Origin: an uncultured Alphaproteobacteria bacterium
GTDB taxonomy: Bacteria; Pseudomonadota; Alphaproteobacteria; RF32; CAG-239
Reading direction: 5' to 3'
Assembly: GCA_944390355.1 (NCBI GenBank)
Contig: CALXPT010000012.1
Location: 1 to 49,298, forward strand
Length of the DNA: 49,298 nucleotides
Shown: piece by piece, positions 43,152-49,251 of the stretch
How positions within the stretch are numbered: the stretch's first letter is position 1
Layout: the number at the start of each line of letters is the position of its first letter
Notes under the pieces: generated by a model
The model's database searches: none
What the model was told of the DNA's origin: nothing
What the model saw: only the letters and a program-made list of their open reading frames with translations
Position numbers and translations under genes: made by a program

Positions 43152-43345
43152 TAAAAAAAGGCGGTGGATGTTACAAACTACGGTCATTATGAGTGGTAGC
43201 CCGCTTATTCGCGCAAGCCTTATCTCGCGGCATCCACCTTACGGCAAATGCCCACACAACAAAGACACCCCTGTATAAAAAATTCAACAGAAGTTCTTCT
43301 TTGCCCATAATGACCAGGTTTTGTAATCCCTTGTTGAGATTTGGG
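43152..43345 (-). ncRNA. Candidate structured RNA upstream of secE
   Basis: The 470-base gap upstream of secE is GC-richer than its surroundings and full of complementary words. GGTCATTATG (43182) is complementary to CATAATGACC (43306), and GGTGGATG (43163) to CATCCACC (43231). These helices cross, so they form a pseudoknot or exclude each other. On the minus strand the 3' CATCCACCGCC is followed by TTTTTTT, like a terminator. A small palindrome TTGGG-CCCAA lies near 43340. I do not recognise the RNA: hallmarks of RNase P, tmRNA and SRP RNA are missing. A 6S-like role is possible but unsupported. Confidence 0.5.
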
Positions 43346-43403
43346 CTATCCCAACGATTTTACTATAAACGTATACCACCTAAAAAACAACAAAAAAAAC
43401 ATA

Positions 43404-43432
43404 TTGCACTCAACAGAAAATTATGATATTAT
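43404..43432 (+). promoter_or_regulatory. Promoter of the 43471 gene
   Basis: TTGCAC and TATTAT are separated by 17 bases, 39 bases before the start codon. Confidence 0.65.
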
Positions 43433-43470
43433 TCAGACAATAATAGAGTGCCTTACTAAGGAGAAATTAC

Positions 43471-44160
43471 ATGACGCCTAACACTAAAACGGAAAAAAAC
43501 GATACATTATGGACAGAAGCTATAGAAGCAGGAAAAGCCTTTGATTTATTTCCCAAAGAAGATTATAAGTTTACGGAGGACTATTATTTTAATGATGAGT
43601 CTACAGAAGATACAGACGATATTATTGATACTTGCCGAGGTTTTATCAAAGAGAACCACGCTAAAGAACTTAACTCACTATCAGCTGAACAACAAGATAA
43701 TGTTTTAGTAATGGCTACATGGCTATATGAAACAACCGGAAACCTTCATAGCCTTGACGCATTAGAACGGATGAGCGAACAAAATTTCAACAATAAAAAA
43801 ACACCCAAAGGCTCACTCGAAAAAATATACCAAGAAGACCAAGAATTTCAAAAATCTCTAACGTATGGAGGAGACGCACTAGAAGGAAAAGCAAAATGGT
43901 TAAATGTTTTGCGTAACCACCCTCTAAAAAAAGAATTGTTTAGTTTTGTTTATGATTATATCAATTCTCGTGAAGCTAATGCTAAATATATAAACCCTAT
44001 TTCAGAACCTAATTTTGATAAAAAACTTGCAGAAAAAACCGAAACAAGGCTTGAAAAATATGCCAATTTAGAAATTACGAAACAGAAAGCTTCATCAAAC
44101 ACAAAAAACACAATGCTTTCTCCTCAATTAATGACTAAAATAATGGGAAAAACAAGATAA
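43471..44160 (+). CDS. Hypothetical soluble protein, family not recognised
   Basis: The 229-residue protein is rich in Glu, Asp, Lys and Asn with no signal or membrane helix; it looks mostly helical. It starts MTPNTKTEKNDTLWTEAIEA, with an acidic stretch (NDESTEDTDDIIDTCRGFI) near residues 40-58, and a C-terminal segment of lysine- and serine-rich helix. AAGGAG precedes the ATG, a good promoter lies upstream and a strong terminator follows, so it is monocistronic. Base composition is lower in G+C than the core genes. The effector-like size and composition are only suggestive. Confidence 0.7.
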   Translation: MTPNTKTEKNDTLWTEAIEAGKAFDLFPKEDYKFTEDYYFNDESTEDTDDIIDTCRGFIKENHAKELNSLSAEQQDNVLVMATWLYETTGNLHSLDALERMSEQNFNNKKTPKGSLEKIYQEDQEFQKSLTYGGDALEGKAKWLNVLRNHPLKKELFSFVYDYINSREANAKYINPISEPNFDKKLAEKTETRLEKYANLEITKQKASSNTKNTMLSPQLMTKIMGKTR

Positions 44161-44180
44161 CTTGAAAGAGCTTTAATTTA

Positions 44181-44213
44181 CCTCGAAGAACACATATTCT
44201 TCGAGGCTTTTTA
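44181..44213 (+). terminator. Terminator after the 43471 gene
   Basis: CCTCGAAGAA and TTCTTCGAGG form a perfect ten-pair stem with a six-base loop, then CTTTTTAT. Confidence 0.85.
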
Positions 44214-44248
44214 TATATCCCCAAACATATATCCCCAAACAAGCAACA

Positions 44249-44285
44249 AAAAACTCGCTGCCCACAAACGACAACGAGTTTTTTT
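44249..44285 (+). terminator. Second terminator-like hairpin before the repeat array
   Basis: AAAAACTCG and CGAGTTTTT form a nine-pair stem with a 17-base loop and seven T on the right. It lies directly before the structured repeat array. Confidence 0.6.
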
Positions 44286-44289
44286 ATAT

Positions 44290-44577
44290 CGACCTGAACA
44301 AACGGCTCTAGAAAACCATTCCTCCCTTAAAAATCTCGGATAATGGAATTTATAGAGTTGTTTGAAAGGCGAAAGTACGCAGCGTACATAGAAGTACGTG
44401 AGGACACTTTCGACCTGAACAAACGGCTCTAGAAAACCATTCCGCACTTAAAAATCTCGGATAATGGAATTTATAGAGTTGTTTGAAAGGCGAAAGTACC
44501 ACAGCCTACATAGTAGTAGGTGAGGACACTTTCGACCTGAACAAACGGCTCTAGAAAGCCATTAGACGAGATTTTTC
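44290..44577. repeat. Tandem ~121-base repeats forming long rod-like hairpins
   Basis: Two full units start with CGACCTGAACAAACGGCTC at 44290 and 44411, and a third partial unit at 44533; the periods are 121 and 122. Within a unit, short helices nest outward from a small loop: CGTAC/GTACG, CGAAAGT/ACTTTCG, GTTTG/CAAAC, TAGAG/CTCTA and AATGG/CCATT. They are separated by internal loops of two to seven bases. In the second unit the inner helix is CCTAC/GTAGG, a compensatory change, and an outer AAAAATCTCG/CGAGATTTTT helix extends the rod to 44450-44576. A related element is at 49105-49251. Confidence 0.85.
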
Positions 44578-45171
44578 TGGGTTGAGTTTTTCAAACTCCT
44601 CCCCCCTCATCACTAACGACGCATAAACATTGGGCAACTTATCAGGAGTAGAACGCTGAGGAAAATGATCAAACGTCACATGATCCCGATATTGCGGATA
44701 GCCATCGTTTTCAAGTTCGCGCCACCAACAGTCATGAAAAGATTCAAAACCAAAATCATCGGACATAGAGGTAAAAGCGCTAGAAATCAATGTCGCATGA
44801 TATTGAGGATAATGCGTTTTTGCCCATTCTTGGATTAAAAAAATACTTTCGCGCAATCCGGCATCATGAGCGATAGGTTCTAAGAAAGCGATATTGATAA
44901 AAGGCTTGTTAAAATGAAACCTATCAAAAAACTCATCATCAAGAAAAATAGATTCAGCAATCGGGTCATCTCTATGAAGAAGAGCCGCCACAGCAACCGC
45001 ATCATCAAAACACGAGCATTTCAAATCTTTATCAACGAAAAGATATCTTCTGAAATTAGCTTTTTGAGCCTCTGCCGTTTTTTTGGCAAACACCTCTTCT
45101 ACCGCCGCTAAAGCCTGTTCTTTAGATAAGCGATGTAACGTAATAATTTTTTCAAATTCTCTAACACACAT
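44551..45171 (-). CDS. Hypothetical protein whose 3' end lies in the repeat array
   Basis: The 206-residue soluble protein starts at the ATG at 45171 after an AT-rich leader ending TTTATTATG without Shine-Dalgarno; residues that could be added upstream include an unlikely hydrophobic run. It opens MCVREFEKIITLHRLSKEQA and is rich in His, Phe and Asp (CSCFDDAVAVAALLHRDDPI; ESFHDCWWRELENDGYPQYR). The last nine residues (EKSRLMAF and stop) are encoded by the outer arm of the structured repeat, so the reading frame and the repeat overlap. The family is not recognised. Confidence 0.65.
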   Translation of the reverse strand: MCVREFEKIITLHRLSKEQALAAVEEVFAKKTAEAQKANFRRYLFVDKDLKCSCFDDAVAVAALLHRDDPIAESIFLDDEFFDRFHFNKPFINIAFLEPIAHDAGLRESIFLIQEWAKTHYPQYHATLISSAFTSMSDDFGFESFHDCWWRELENDGYPQYRDHVTFDHFPQRSTPDKLPNVYASLVMRGEEFEKLNPEKSRLMAF

Positions 45172-45317
45172 AATAAACAAATTTAATAGATTAATAATAA
45201 GTTTTCTGCCTAGCTGATAGCAGAAATCCCGCATAAAGTCAAGTTCAAAGGAAGACCCCGCCAACAAAACACACAAAAAAATCGCCATGTAGCGTTTCGG
45301 CCGCACAGCGAATAAAA

Positions 45318-45560
45318 TCAATCAATATGCGAAGGAGGGATAATCCGAGGTCTGCTTTCAAACTCTTTAACATAAATTTCATATTTCAATTTATGAAACC
45401 AACCTTCTTCCCATTCCTTAATTTGAGCTTTTACCAGCTCCATATCAGTCATTTTCTTTGCCTTGCGGATAAAATAATATTTTATACACCATACAATCAA
45501 GGCATAGAACACGGCGATAATAAAAACTGCCCAAACAGCAGCAAAAATATAAATCTTCAT
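45318..45560 (-). CDS. Small single-pass membrane protein
   Basis: The 80-residue product has an N-terminal helix at about residues 5-28 (IFAAVWAVFIIAVFYALIVW), then a basic cluster YYFIRKAKK and a charged cytoplasmic-type tail (KAQIKEWEEGWFHKLKYEIY), ending in PRIIPPSHID. No ribosome binding site is seen: the leader is ATAATTTTGTATG. It lies 146 bases upstream of the preceding gene on the same strand. The family is not recognised, and the small size leaves some doubt about coding. Confidence 0.55.
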   Translation of the reverse strand: MKIYIFAAVWAVFIIAVFYALIVWCIKYYFIRKAKKMTDMELVKAQIKEWEEGWFHKLKYEIYVKEFESRPRIIPPSHID

Positions 45561-45672
45561 ACAAAATTATATTTTAAGTTTAACAAAATTATATTATCTA
45601 ACATACTCAGCCTAACAAACTTCTTTTCTAAAATCAAGCGTAATCATTTTTTGCTTTGCCGCCCAAAAGTTC

Positions 45673-45700
45673 TTTACATTCTTCTCCCCCTTTTTATAAT
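45673..45700 (+). promoter_or_regulatory. Promoter of the S51 peptidase gene
   Basis: TTTACA and a perfect TATAAT are separated by 16 bases, 47 bases before the start at 45748. Confidence 0.65.
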
Positions 45701-45747
45701 ACAAGCACAAATAAAATTAAGATATAGGACCAAAAAGAGAAGAACGA

Positions 45748-46452
45748 ATGAATAAGAAAACAATAGTTGCCGTTGGCGGTGGAGAAATTGGCAGAATAAA
45801 AATTTTGCCTGATGGAACAACTTATCAAACAGAAATAGAAACGACATTAATAGATAAATTTATTGTTGAAGCATCTGGCAAAAAAAATCCCAAAATGCTT
45901 TTTATCGGAACGGCTTCAAATGATAAAGCTAGTTATCTTGATGTGATAACAACACATTTCAAAGATAGATTAGGCTGTTCATGCGTAGAACCGCTAAATT
46001 TGGTAGGAACAAATATTTCCTTTGAAGAGATAAGACGCAAAATATTTTCAGCCGATATTATATATGTTGGAGGCGGCGACACCACAACAATGCTAAAGAT
46101 ATGGAAAGAACTTGGTGTTGATAAGCTTTTATTTGAAGCTTACAACAAGGGAATTATTTTATCTGGGATATCCGCAGGAGCAATTTGTTGGTTTGAATAT
46201 TATGATAATGGAGATGATATTGATAATATAGAACAACTGGACATCATTTCCGGATTATCTTTTATTAAAGGTTTTGGCGTACCTCATTATAATTGCCTGA
46301 CACCGAAAGAAAAGAAAAAAATAAATGATAAACTTAAAGATAAAAATATTAAAGGCTGGAGTATCGATGACTGTGTCGCATTAGTTTTTCAAAATGATGA
46401 ACTAAAAATCATTTCATGTCGACCGGATCGTACAGCAACTCCAATACCTTAA
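45748..46452 (+). CDS. Peptidase S51 family protein (dipeptidase E-like)
   Basis: The 234-residue protein has the S51/class-I-glutaminase-like fold. It has an N-terminal strand TIVAVGGGEIG, LFIGTASND (residues 51-59), DIIYVGGGDTTTML (103-116) and the nucleophile elbow SGISAGA with Ser142. A later GVPHYN gives His180 as the probable general base. The family includes aspartyl dipeptidase PepE and cyanophycinase; this one lacks a signal and is likely cytoplasmic. The G-G-G-D substrate loop is intact, so it is probably active. An AGAGAAG site precedes the ATG. It is the first gene of the tRNA-Trp-linked region. Confidence 0.88.
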   Translation: MNKKTIVAVGGGEIGRIKILPDGTTYQTEIETTLIDKFIVEASGKKNPKMLFIGTASNDKASYLDVITTHFKDRLGCSCVEPLNLVGTNISFEEIRRKIFSADIIYVGGGDTTTMLKIWKELGVDKLLFEAYNKGIILSGISAGAICWFEYYDNGDDIDNIEQLDIISGLSFIKGFGVPHYNCLTPKEKKKINDKLKDKNIKGWSIDDCVALVFQNDELKIISCRPDRTATPIP

Positions 46453-46461
46453 TATACCCCC

Positions 46462-46490
46462 AAAGAGCCGCCCATTCGGACGGCTCTTTT
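46462..46490. terminator. Terminator, copy 1 of the tRNA-Trp-type hairpin
   Basis: AAGAGCCG and CGGCTCTT enclose CCCATTCGGA. The same hairpin sequence recurs at 46899 and at the true tRNA-Trp terminator (48905). On the plus strand it ends the S51 peptidase gene. Confidence 0.85.
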
Positions 46491-46495
46491 GTTGT

Positions 46496-46505
46496 TGGCA
46501 GGGGC
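46496..46505. repeat. tRNA-Trp 3'-end fragment, copy 1
   Basis: TGGCAGGGGC equals the complement of the last ten bases of tRNA-Trp including CCA, and follows the same terminator at a similar distance as in the true gene. It continues into the perfect palindrome GGGGCGTCAAGACGCCCC and then ACGGACTACTATC, also found after copy 2. Confidence 0.7.
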
Positions 46506-46543
46506 GTCAAGACGCCCCACGGACTACTATCAACACAAAATCA

Positions 46544-46571
46544 TTTACTTTTTACAAAATCCCGATATAAT
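46544..46571 (+). promoter_or_regulatory. Promoter of the 46618 gene
   Basis: TTTACT and a perfect TATAAT are separated by 16 bases. A leader with ATGTTTAACTATTAAA follows, which recurs upstream of the 47468 gene. Confidence 0.6.
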
Positions 46572-46617
46572 GTTTGCAAAATAAAATAATTATGTTTAAC
46601 TATTAAAATTAAGAATT

Positions 46618-46851
46618 ATGGAAAAAAAAGGCCCTGTAAAAACAGATTATTTGAATCTTTCAGCTTTACTTAAGGCCGAGAAAAACGGCTATCTAGAGGA
46701 ACAATTAGCATTGCAACGTGCAAATGCCGGAAGTTCTGGCCTGACAACGGAAAGTTATGTCCTTGAGATTATTAAGATGAATCGCCACAAAAAATCTGCT
46801 CCACTGAGCGTAGAAGATACCGTCAGGAAACACTTTCACGGCGATTATTAA
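46618..46851 (+). CDS. Hypothetical 77-residue protein, cargo of a tRNA-bounded module
   Basis: The product starts MEKKGPVKTDYLNLSALLKA, continues EKNGYLEEQLALQRANAGSS and ends VRKHFHGDY. It is soluble, charged and probably helical. The start is in an AT-only leader (AAGAATTATG) with no Shine-Dalgarno sequence. The gene lies between tRNA-Trp 3'-end copies 1 and 2 with a promoter and a terminator of its own. The family is not recognised; a small regulatory, immunity or antitoxin-like role would fit the size but is speculation. Confidence 0.6.
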   Translation: MEKKGPVKTDYLNLSALLKAEKNGYLEEQLALQRANAGSSGLTTESYVLEIIKMNRHKKSAPLSVEDTVRKHFHGDY

Positions 46852-46898
46852 GAATGTCAGTATTTATATTGATAATTCATCGAACCCAAAAGCTCTAA

Positions 46899-46928
46899 AA
46901 AAAAGCCGCCCATTCGGACGGCTCTTTT
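46899..46928. terminator. Terminator, copy 2 of the tRNA-Trp-type hairpin
   Basis: AGCCG and CGGCT enclose CCCATTCGGA, flanked by A8 on the left and TTTT on the right. It ends the 46618 gene. Confidence 0.8.
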
Positions 46929-46933
46929 GTTGC

Positions 46934-46942
46934 TGGCAGGGG
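46934..46942. repeat. tRNA-Trp 3'-end fragment, copy 2
   Basis: TGGCAGGGG follows the hairpin directly. Further on come ACGGACTACTATC and AAAATCATT, as after copy 1, so the module borders are homologous while the bases between (ATATAGGATAAT) differ. Confidence 0.65.
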
Positions 46943-47065
46943 ATATAGGATAATATACGGACTACTATCTTATAAAAATCATTGCCATTTTATGAAAGCT
47001 CAACATAATATATGTTGAAAAACTTCACCTAAAACAAATCTCAATAAGCGACAAATAGAAAAAAA

Positions 47066-47170
47066 TTATCTATTCCGCAAAACTTTTAATTCCTTAAACA
47101 CTCCTATAACAATTAATATCTCTGAATGAGCTCGTAAATCGGCTATTACAAAGGTGATAAATTCTTTCAT
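47066..47170 (-). CDS. Candidate 34-residue small protein
   Basis: In the 515-base gap between copy 2 and the 47468 gene, a minus-strand frame reads MKEFITFVIADLRAHSEILI then VIGVFKELKVLRNR. The hydrophobic centre with basic end recalls small membrane peptides. The leader is AT-rich without a Shine-Dalgarno sequence, like other accessory starts here. The rest of the gap is very AT-rich with only a short palindrome (CAACATAATATATGTTG near 47002) and the promoter of the next gene. Confidence 0.3.
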   Translation of the reverse strand: MKEFITFVIADLRAHSEILIVIGVFKELKVLRNR

Positions 47171-47390
47171 AAAAAATATTTTTAAGTTCGACAAATAATT
47201 ATTACGACTATTTCAAAAAAAAGAACTGAAAAATAAAAAAATATCTATAATAATCTCTTAACAAGGTTTTTATAAAACAATTAAACAAAAAAATGCAATA
47301 CATACGGTCTCAATTAATTTCTTGAATAGCAGAGTAAGTCAAGATCATCTGCAAAATTATATTTTTTTCCGACAAGATAGATAAAAATAC

Positions 47391-47419
47391 TTGACAGATT
47401 GACGAAAACATACTATTAT
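47391..47419 (+). promoter_or_regulatory. Promoter of the 47468 gene
   Basis: TTGACA and TATTAT are separated by 17 bases, 48 bases before the start. Downstream the leader contains ATGTTTAACTATTAAA, shared with the 46618 gene. Confidence 0.75.
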
Positions 47420-47467
47420 CAATTCGCTAATAAAAATTATAATGTTTAACTATTAAATGTATTTATT

Positions 47468-48679
47468 ATGATTAGGGAAGAATATCTTAATCCAGAATTT
47501 ATGTATAAACTCATAAATTCATTGTGTAAAAAAGATGGTTGGATTATGTCAGATTTTACTTTTGGAAAGTTGACATATAAAAACTTTAAACAACCAATAC
47601 TCATGCAAAACAATCATGGTTATAACATAGTGTATAAATTCACGGTATATAAGGTTCCTGATGTTAATTTTGGACGAAGAACCTCCTGGCAAGGACGAAG
47701 AGTTACTTCTGTTAGCGGTCCAAACTTGATGAAAAATCTTATCTACAAAAACATTTATTTTGATATTTCTAATGAATGTTTTGTTGAACATGACGATACA
47801 ATTTCAGAGTTCGAAGAATTCCCATCTTTCTTTAAACTGGATAATCAGTTATATTATGGAATATATGATCAGCCAAAGATTTTAAAGTACCATTATAGCT
47901 ATGCCAGAGACTGTTCCAGTATCTCAAACTATATGTGTACGATGAATATTAATTTGCGCAATCTTTTTGATCCATTCAGTATATTATACAATATGACTGA
48001 TGAAAAAAATAAAATAGAGCAATCTTTCATGGATGAAGGTTGGGAGATATGTTTTGAATCGCAAGAAGAGGCAAATGCTACAATCAAAGCAATTTTGATG
48101 GGCAATAAATCTTATAATTGCGCAGAATTCTATAAAGTATTAGATGACTCCAGCGGAAAAAAGTTTCACGGTGAAAACAATTATTTTAATCTGCATATTC
48201 ATAATCCCAAGTTTCCGGTATTTTACACAGACAATGTTTTGGAATTAACAACTCCAATTGCTGAAGCTGTAATTGGATTAGGAAACAGCGTTAACCGGTC
48301 TTTAAATAAGATACACGAAACTCTTATTTTATTATCTCACTCTGTAACCCGTCTGATAGAATGCAATATGGATAAGTTATTTGATGACGAATGGTATGTT
48401 TCACAATTCCATGGTTTAAACTTGATCGAAATAGGTCGAACGGAACGTTCGCTTGAAATAATACAAAATAAGCTATTAGTGGATCATAATTTTGGATCAA
48501 AACATGATATATGCCTTAACGCCGTATCAGAAGCCAATTCGCACATACAAGAGAGCTATGCTTCTCTCTATTCAAGCATAAAGAAGTTAAAAACTTCAAA
48601 TTTATCATTAAATACTTTGCTTGAAATATCGAACGGATTTAAGAAACTGGAAAACAAACAAGAACAAATCCATCGTTAA
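47468..48679 (+). CDS. Hypothetical 403-residue protein, cargo of a tRNA-bounded module
   Basis: The protein has no signal peptide or transmembrane helix and is rich in Asn, Ser, Tyr and Ile, with clearly lower G+C than the core genes, suggesting transfer. The first part, to about residue 250, is aromatic-rich and beta-like (GYNIVYKFTVYKVPDVNFGR; QPKILKYHYSYARDCSS). The C-terminal 130 residues are helical and coiled-coil-like (GNSVNRSLNKIHETLILLSH; LNTLLEISNGFKKLENKQEQ). The start follows TATTTATTATG without Shine-Dalgarno. The family is not recognised; a beta-rich head with a helical tail is compatible with a sensor or effector but proves nothing. Confidence 0.7.
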   Translation: MIREEYLNPEFMYKLINSLCKKDGWIMSDFTFGKLTYKNFKQPILMQNNHGYNIVYKFTVYKVPDVNFGRRTSWQGRRVTSVSGPNLMKNLIYKNIYFDISNECFVEHDDTISEFEEFPSFFKLDNQLYYGIYDQPKILKYHYSYARDCSSISNYMCTMNINLRNLFDPFSILYNMTDEKNKIEQSFMDEGWEICFESQEEANATIKAILMGNKSYNCAEFYKVLDDSSGKKFHGENNYFNLHIHNPKFPVFYTDNVLELTTPIAEAVIGLGNSVNRSLNKIHETLILLSHSVTRLIECNMDKLFDDEWYVSQFHGLNLIEIGRTERSLEIIQNKLLVDHNFGSKHDICLNAVSEANSHIQESYASLYSSIKKLKTSNLSLNTLLEISNGFKKLENKQEQIHR

Positions 48680-48717
48680 GTTGTTAGTTCTCATCAACCT
48701 CCCCTAAATGCCAACAA

Positions 48718-48748
48718 AAAAAGGCCACCTTAACGGTGACCTTTTTTT
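48718..48748 (+). terminator. Terminator after the 47468 gene
   Basis: AAAGG-CACC and GGTG-CCTTT form a stem with one mismatch, a five-base loop and seven T. It differs in sequence from the tRNA-type hairpin of the other modules. Confidence 0.8.
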
Positions 48749-48750
48749 AT

Positions 48751-48769
48751 TGGCAGGGGCAGAAGGATT
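48751..48769. repeat. tRNA-Trp 3'-end fragment, copy 3 (19 bases)
   Basis: TGGCAGGGGCAGAAGGATT is identical to the complement of the last 19 bases of tRNA-Trp, from the CCA end into the T arm. It then departs into unrelated sequence that contains CATTGCG/CGCAATG. The 135 bases up to the tRNA terminator hold no gene I can support. Confidence 0.8.
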
Positions 48770-48904
48770 GTCCGCGACATTGCGTTCCGCAATGCTTGTT
48801 CCTTCTCGCTCATTCGCTACGCTCACCGGCGTTCTTTAAGCCCGCCTTTCACTTGACGTCGAACCCTCTTTCCGGTTTCGAACCTTCGCCTTTTTCTCAA
48901 CAAC

Positions 48905-48933
48905 AAAAAAGCCGCCCATTCGGACGGCTCTTT
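48905..48933 (-). terminator. Terminator of tRNA-Trp
   Basis: On the minus strand, seven bases after the encoded CCA, AAAGAGCCG pairs with CGGCTTTTTT around the loop TCCGAATGGG. This is the parent of the hairpins at 46462 and 46899. Confidence 0.85.
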
Positions 48934-48939
48934 GGTTAT

Positions 48940-49015
48940 TGGCAGGGGCAGAAGGATTCGAACCCTCGACACTCGGTTTTGGAGACCGATGCTCTACCAA
49001 CTGAGCTATACCCCT
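48940..49015 (-). tRNA. tRNA-Trp (anticodon CCA)
   Basis: The 76-base gene reads AGGGGTATAGCTC at the 5' end, GGTCTCCAAAACC as the anticodon arm (anticodon CCA), GGGTTCGAATCC as the T arm, and ends TGCCCCTG plus encoded CCA. The acceptor stem AGGGGTA/TGCCCCT pairs fully with one G-T. It decodes tryptophan. In many bacteria this gene lies just before secE; here six kilobases separate them. Its 3' end is repeated three times downstream. Confidence 0.97.
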
Positions 49016-49032
49016 AATAAATTTCATATACT

Positions 49033-49061
49033 TTGATACACAACTCTGCATAAGAAATCAA
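49033..49061 (-). promoter_or_regulatory. Candidate promoter of tRNA-Trp
   Basis: On the minus strand TTGATT and TATCAA are separated by 17 bases, about 18 bases before the tRNA 5' end. Confidence 0.5.
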
Positions 49062-49104
49062 GAACTTTTTTCAGATTTAAGCAAAAATAAAGATGTGCTG
49101 TTAT

Positions 49105-49251
49105 ACGAGCTTTACAAAAAGGTTGGAGAACGAGGCAAATAATAAGATTTCAGGGGGACGACACCGGAGCGTACAAAGAAGTACGTGAGGATGTCGTCAC
49201 CCCGCAAAATCTGTATTAGTCGCCCGTTATACAAGATAAACAAAAGCTCGT
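49105..49251. repeat. Long rod-like hairpin related to the 44.3 kb array
   Basis: Nested helices CGTAC/GTACG, ACGACA/TGTCGT, GGGG/CCCC, AGATTT/AAATCT and an outermost ACGAGCTTT/AAAGCTCGT are separated by small internal loops. The core AGAAGTACGTGAGGA is shared with the tandem array although the surrounding helices differ in sequence. AAATAATAAGATTT inside the element (49137) is nearly repeated at 49262 (GAATAATAAGATTT), so another unit may continue beyond the window. Confidence 0.75.

Noticed and set aside
43150-43345. RNase P RNA, tmRNA or SRP RNA upstream of secE
   Set aside because: The RNase P GAGGAAAGTCC motif, a tRNA-like T arm and tag for tmRNA, and the SRP GGAAGCAGC-type loop were not found.
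44211-44447. Minus-strand frame of 78 codons across the structured repeats
   Set aside because: It consists of repeat sequence, repeats its own peptide words, and lacks a start signal; the palindromic structure is a better explanation.
44290-44577. CRISPR array
   Set aside because: The repeats are contiguous ~121-base units with no unique spacers of constant length, and no cas genes are present.
45748-49015. Complete prophage or integrative conjugative element at tRNA-Trp
   Set aside because: There are no integrase, structural, conjugation or replication genes between the repeats, only single cargo genes.
48836-49051. Minus-strand frame of 71 codons over tRNA-Trp
   Set aside because: It reads through the tRNA gene and its terminator; such frames commonly arise over tRNAs.
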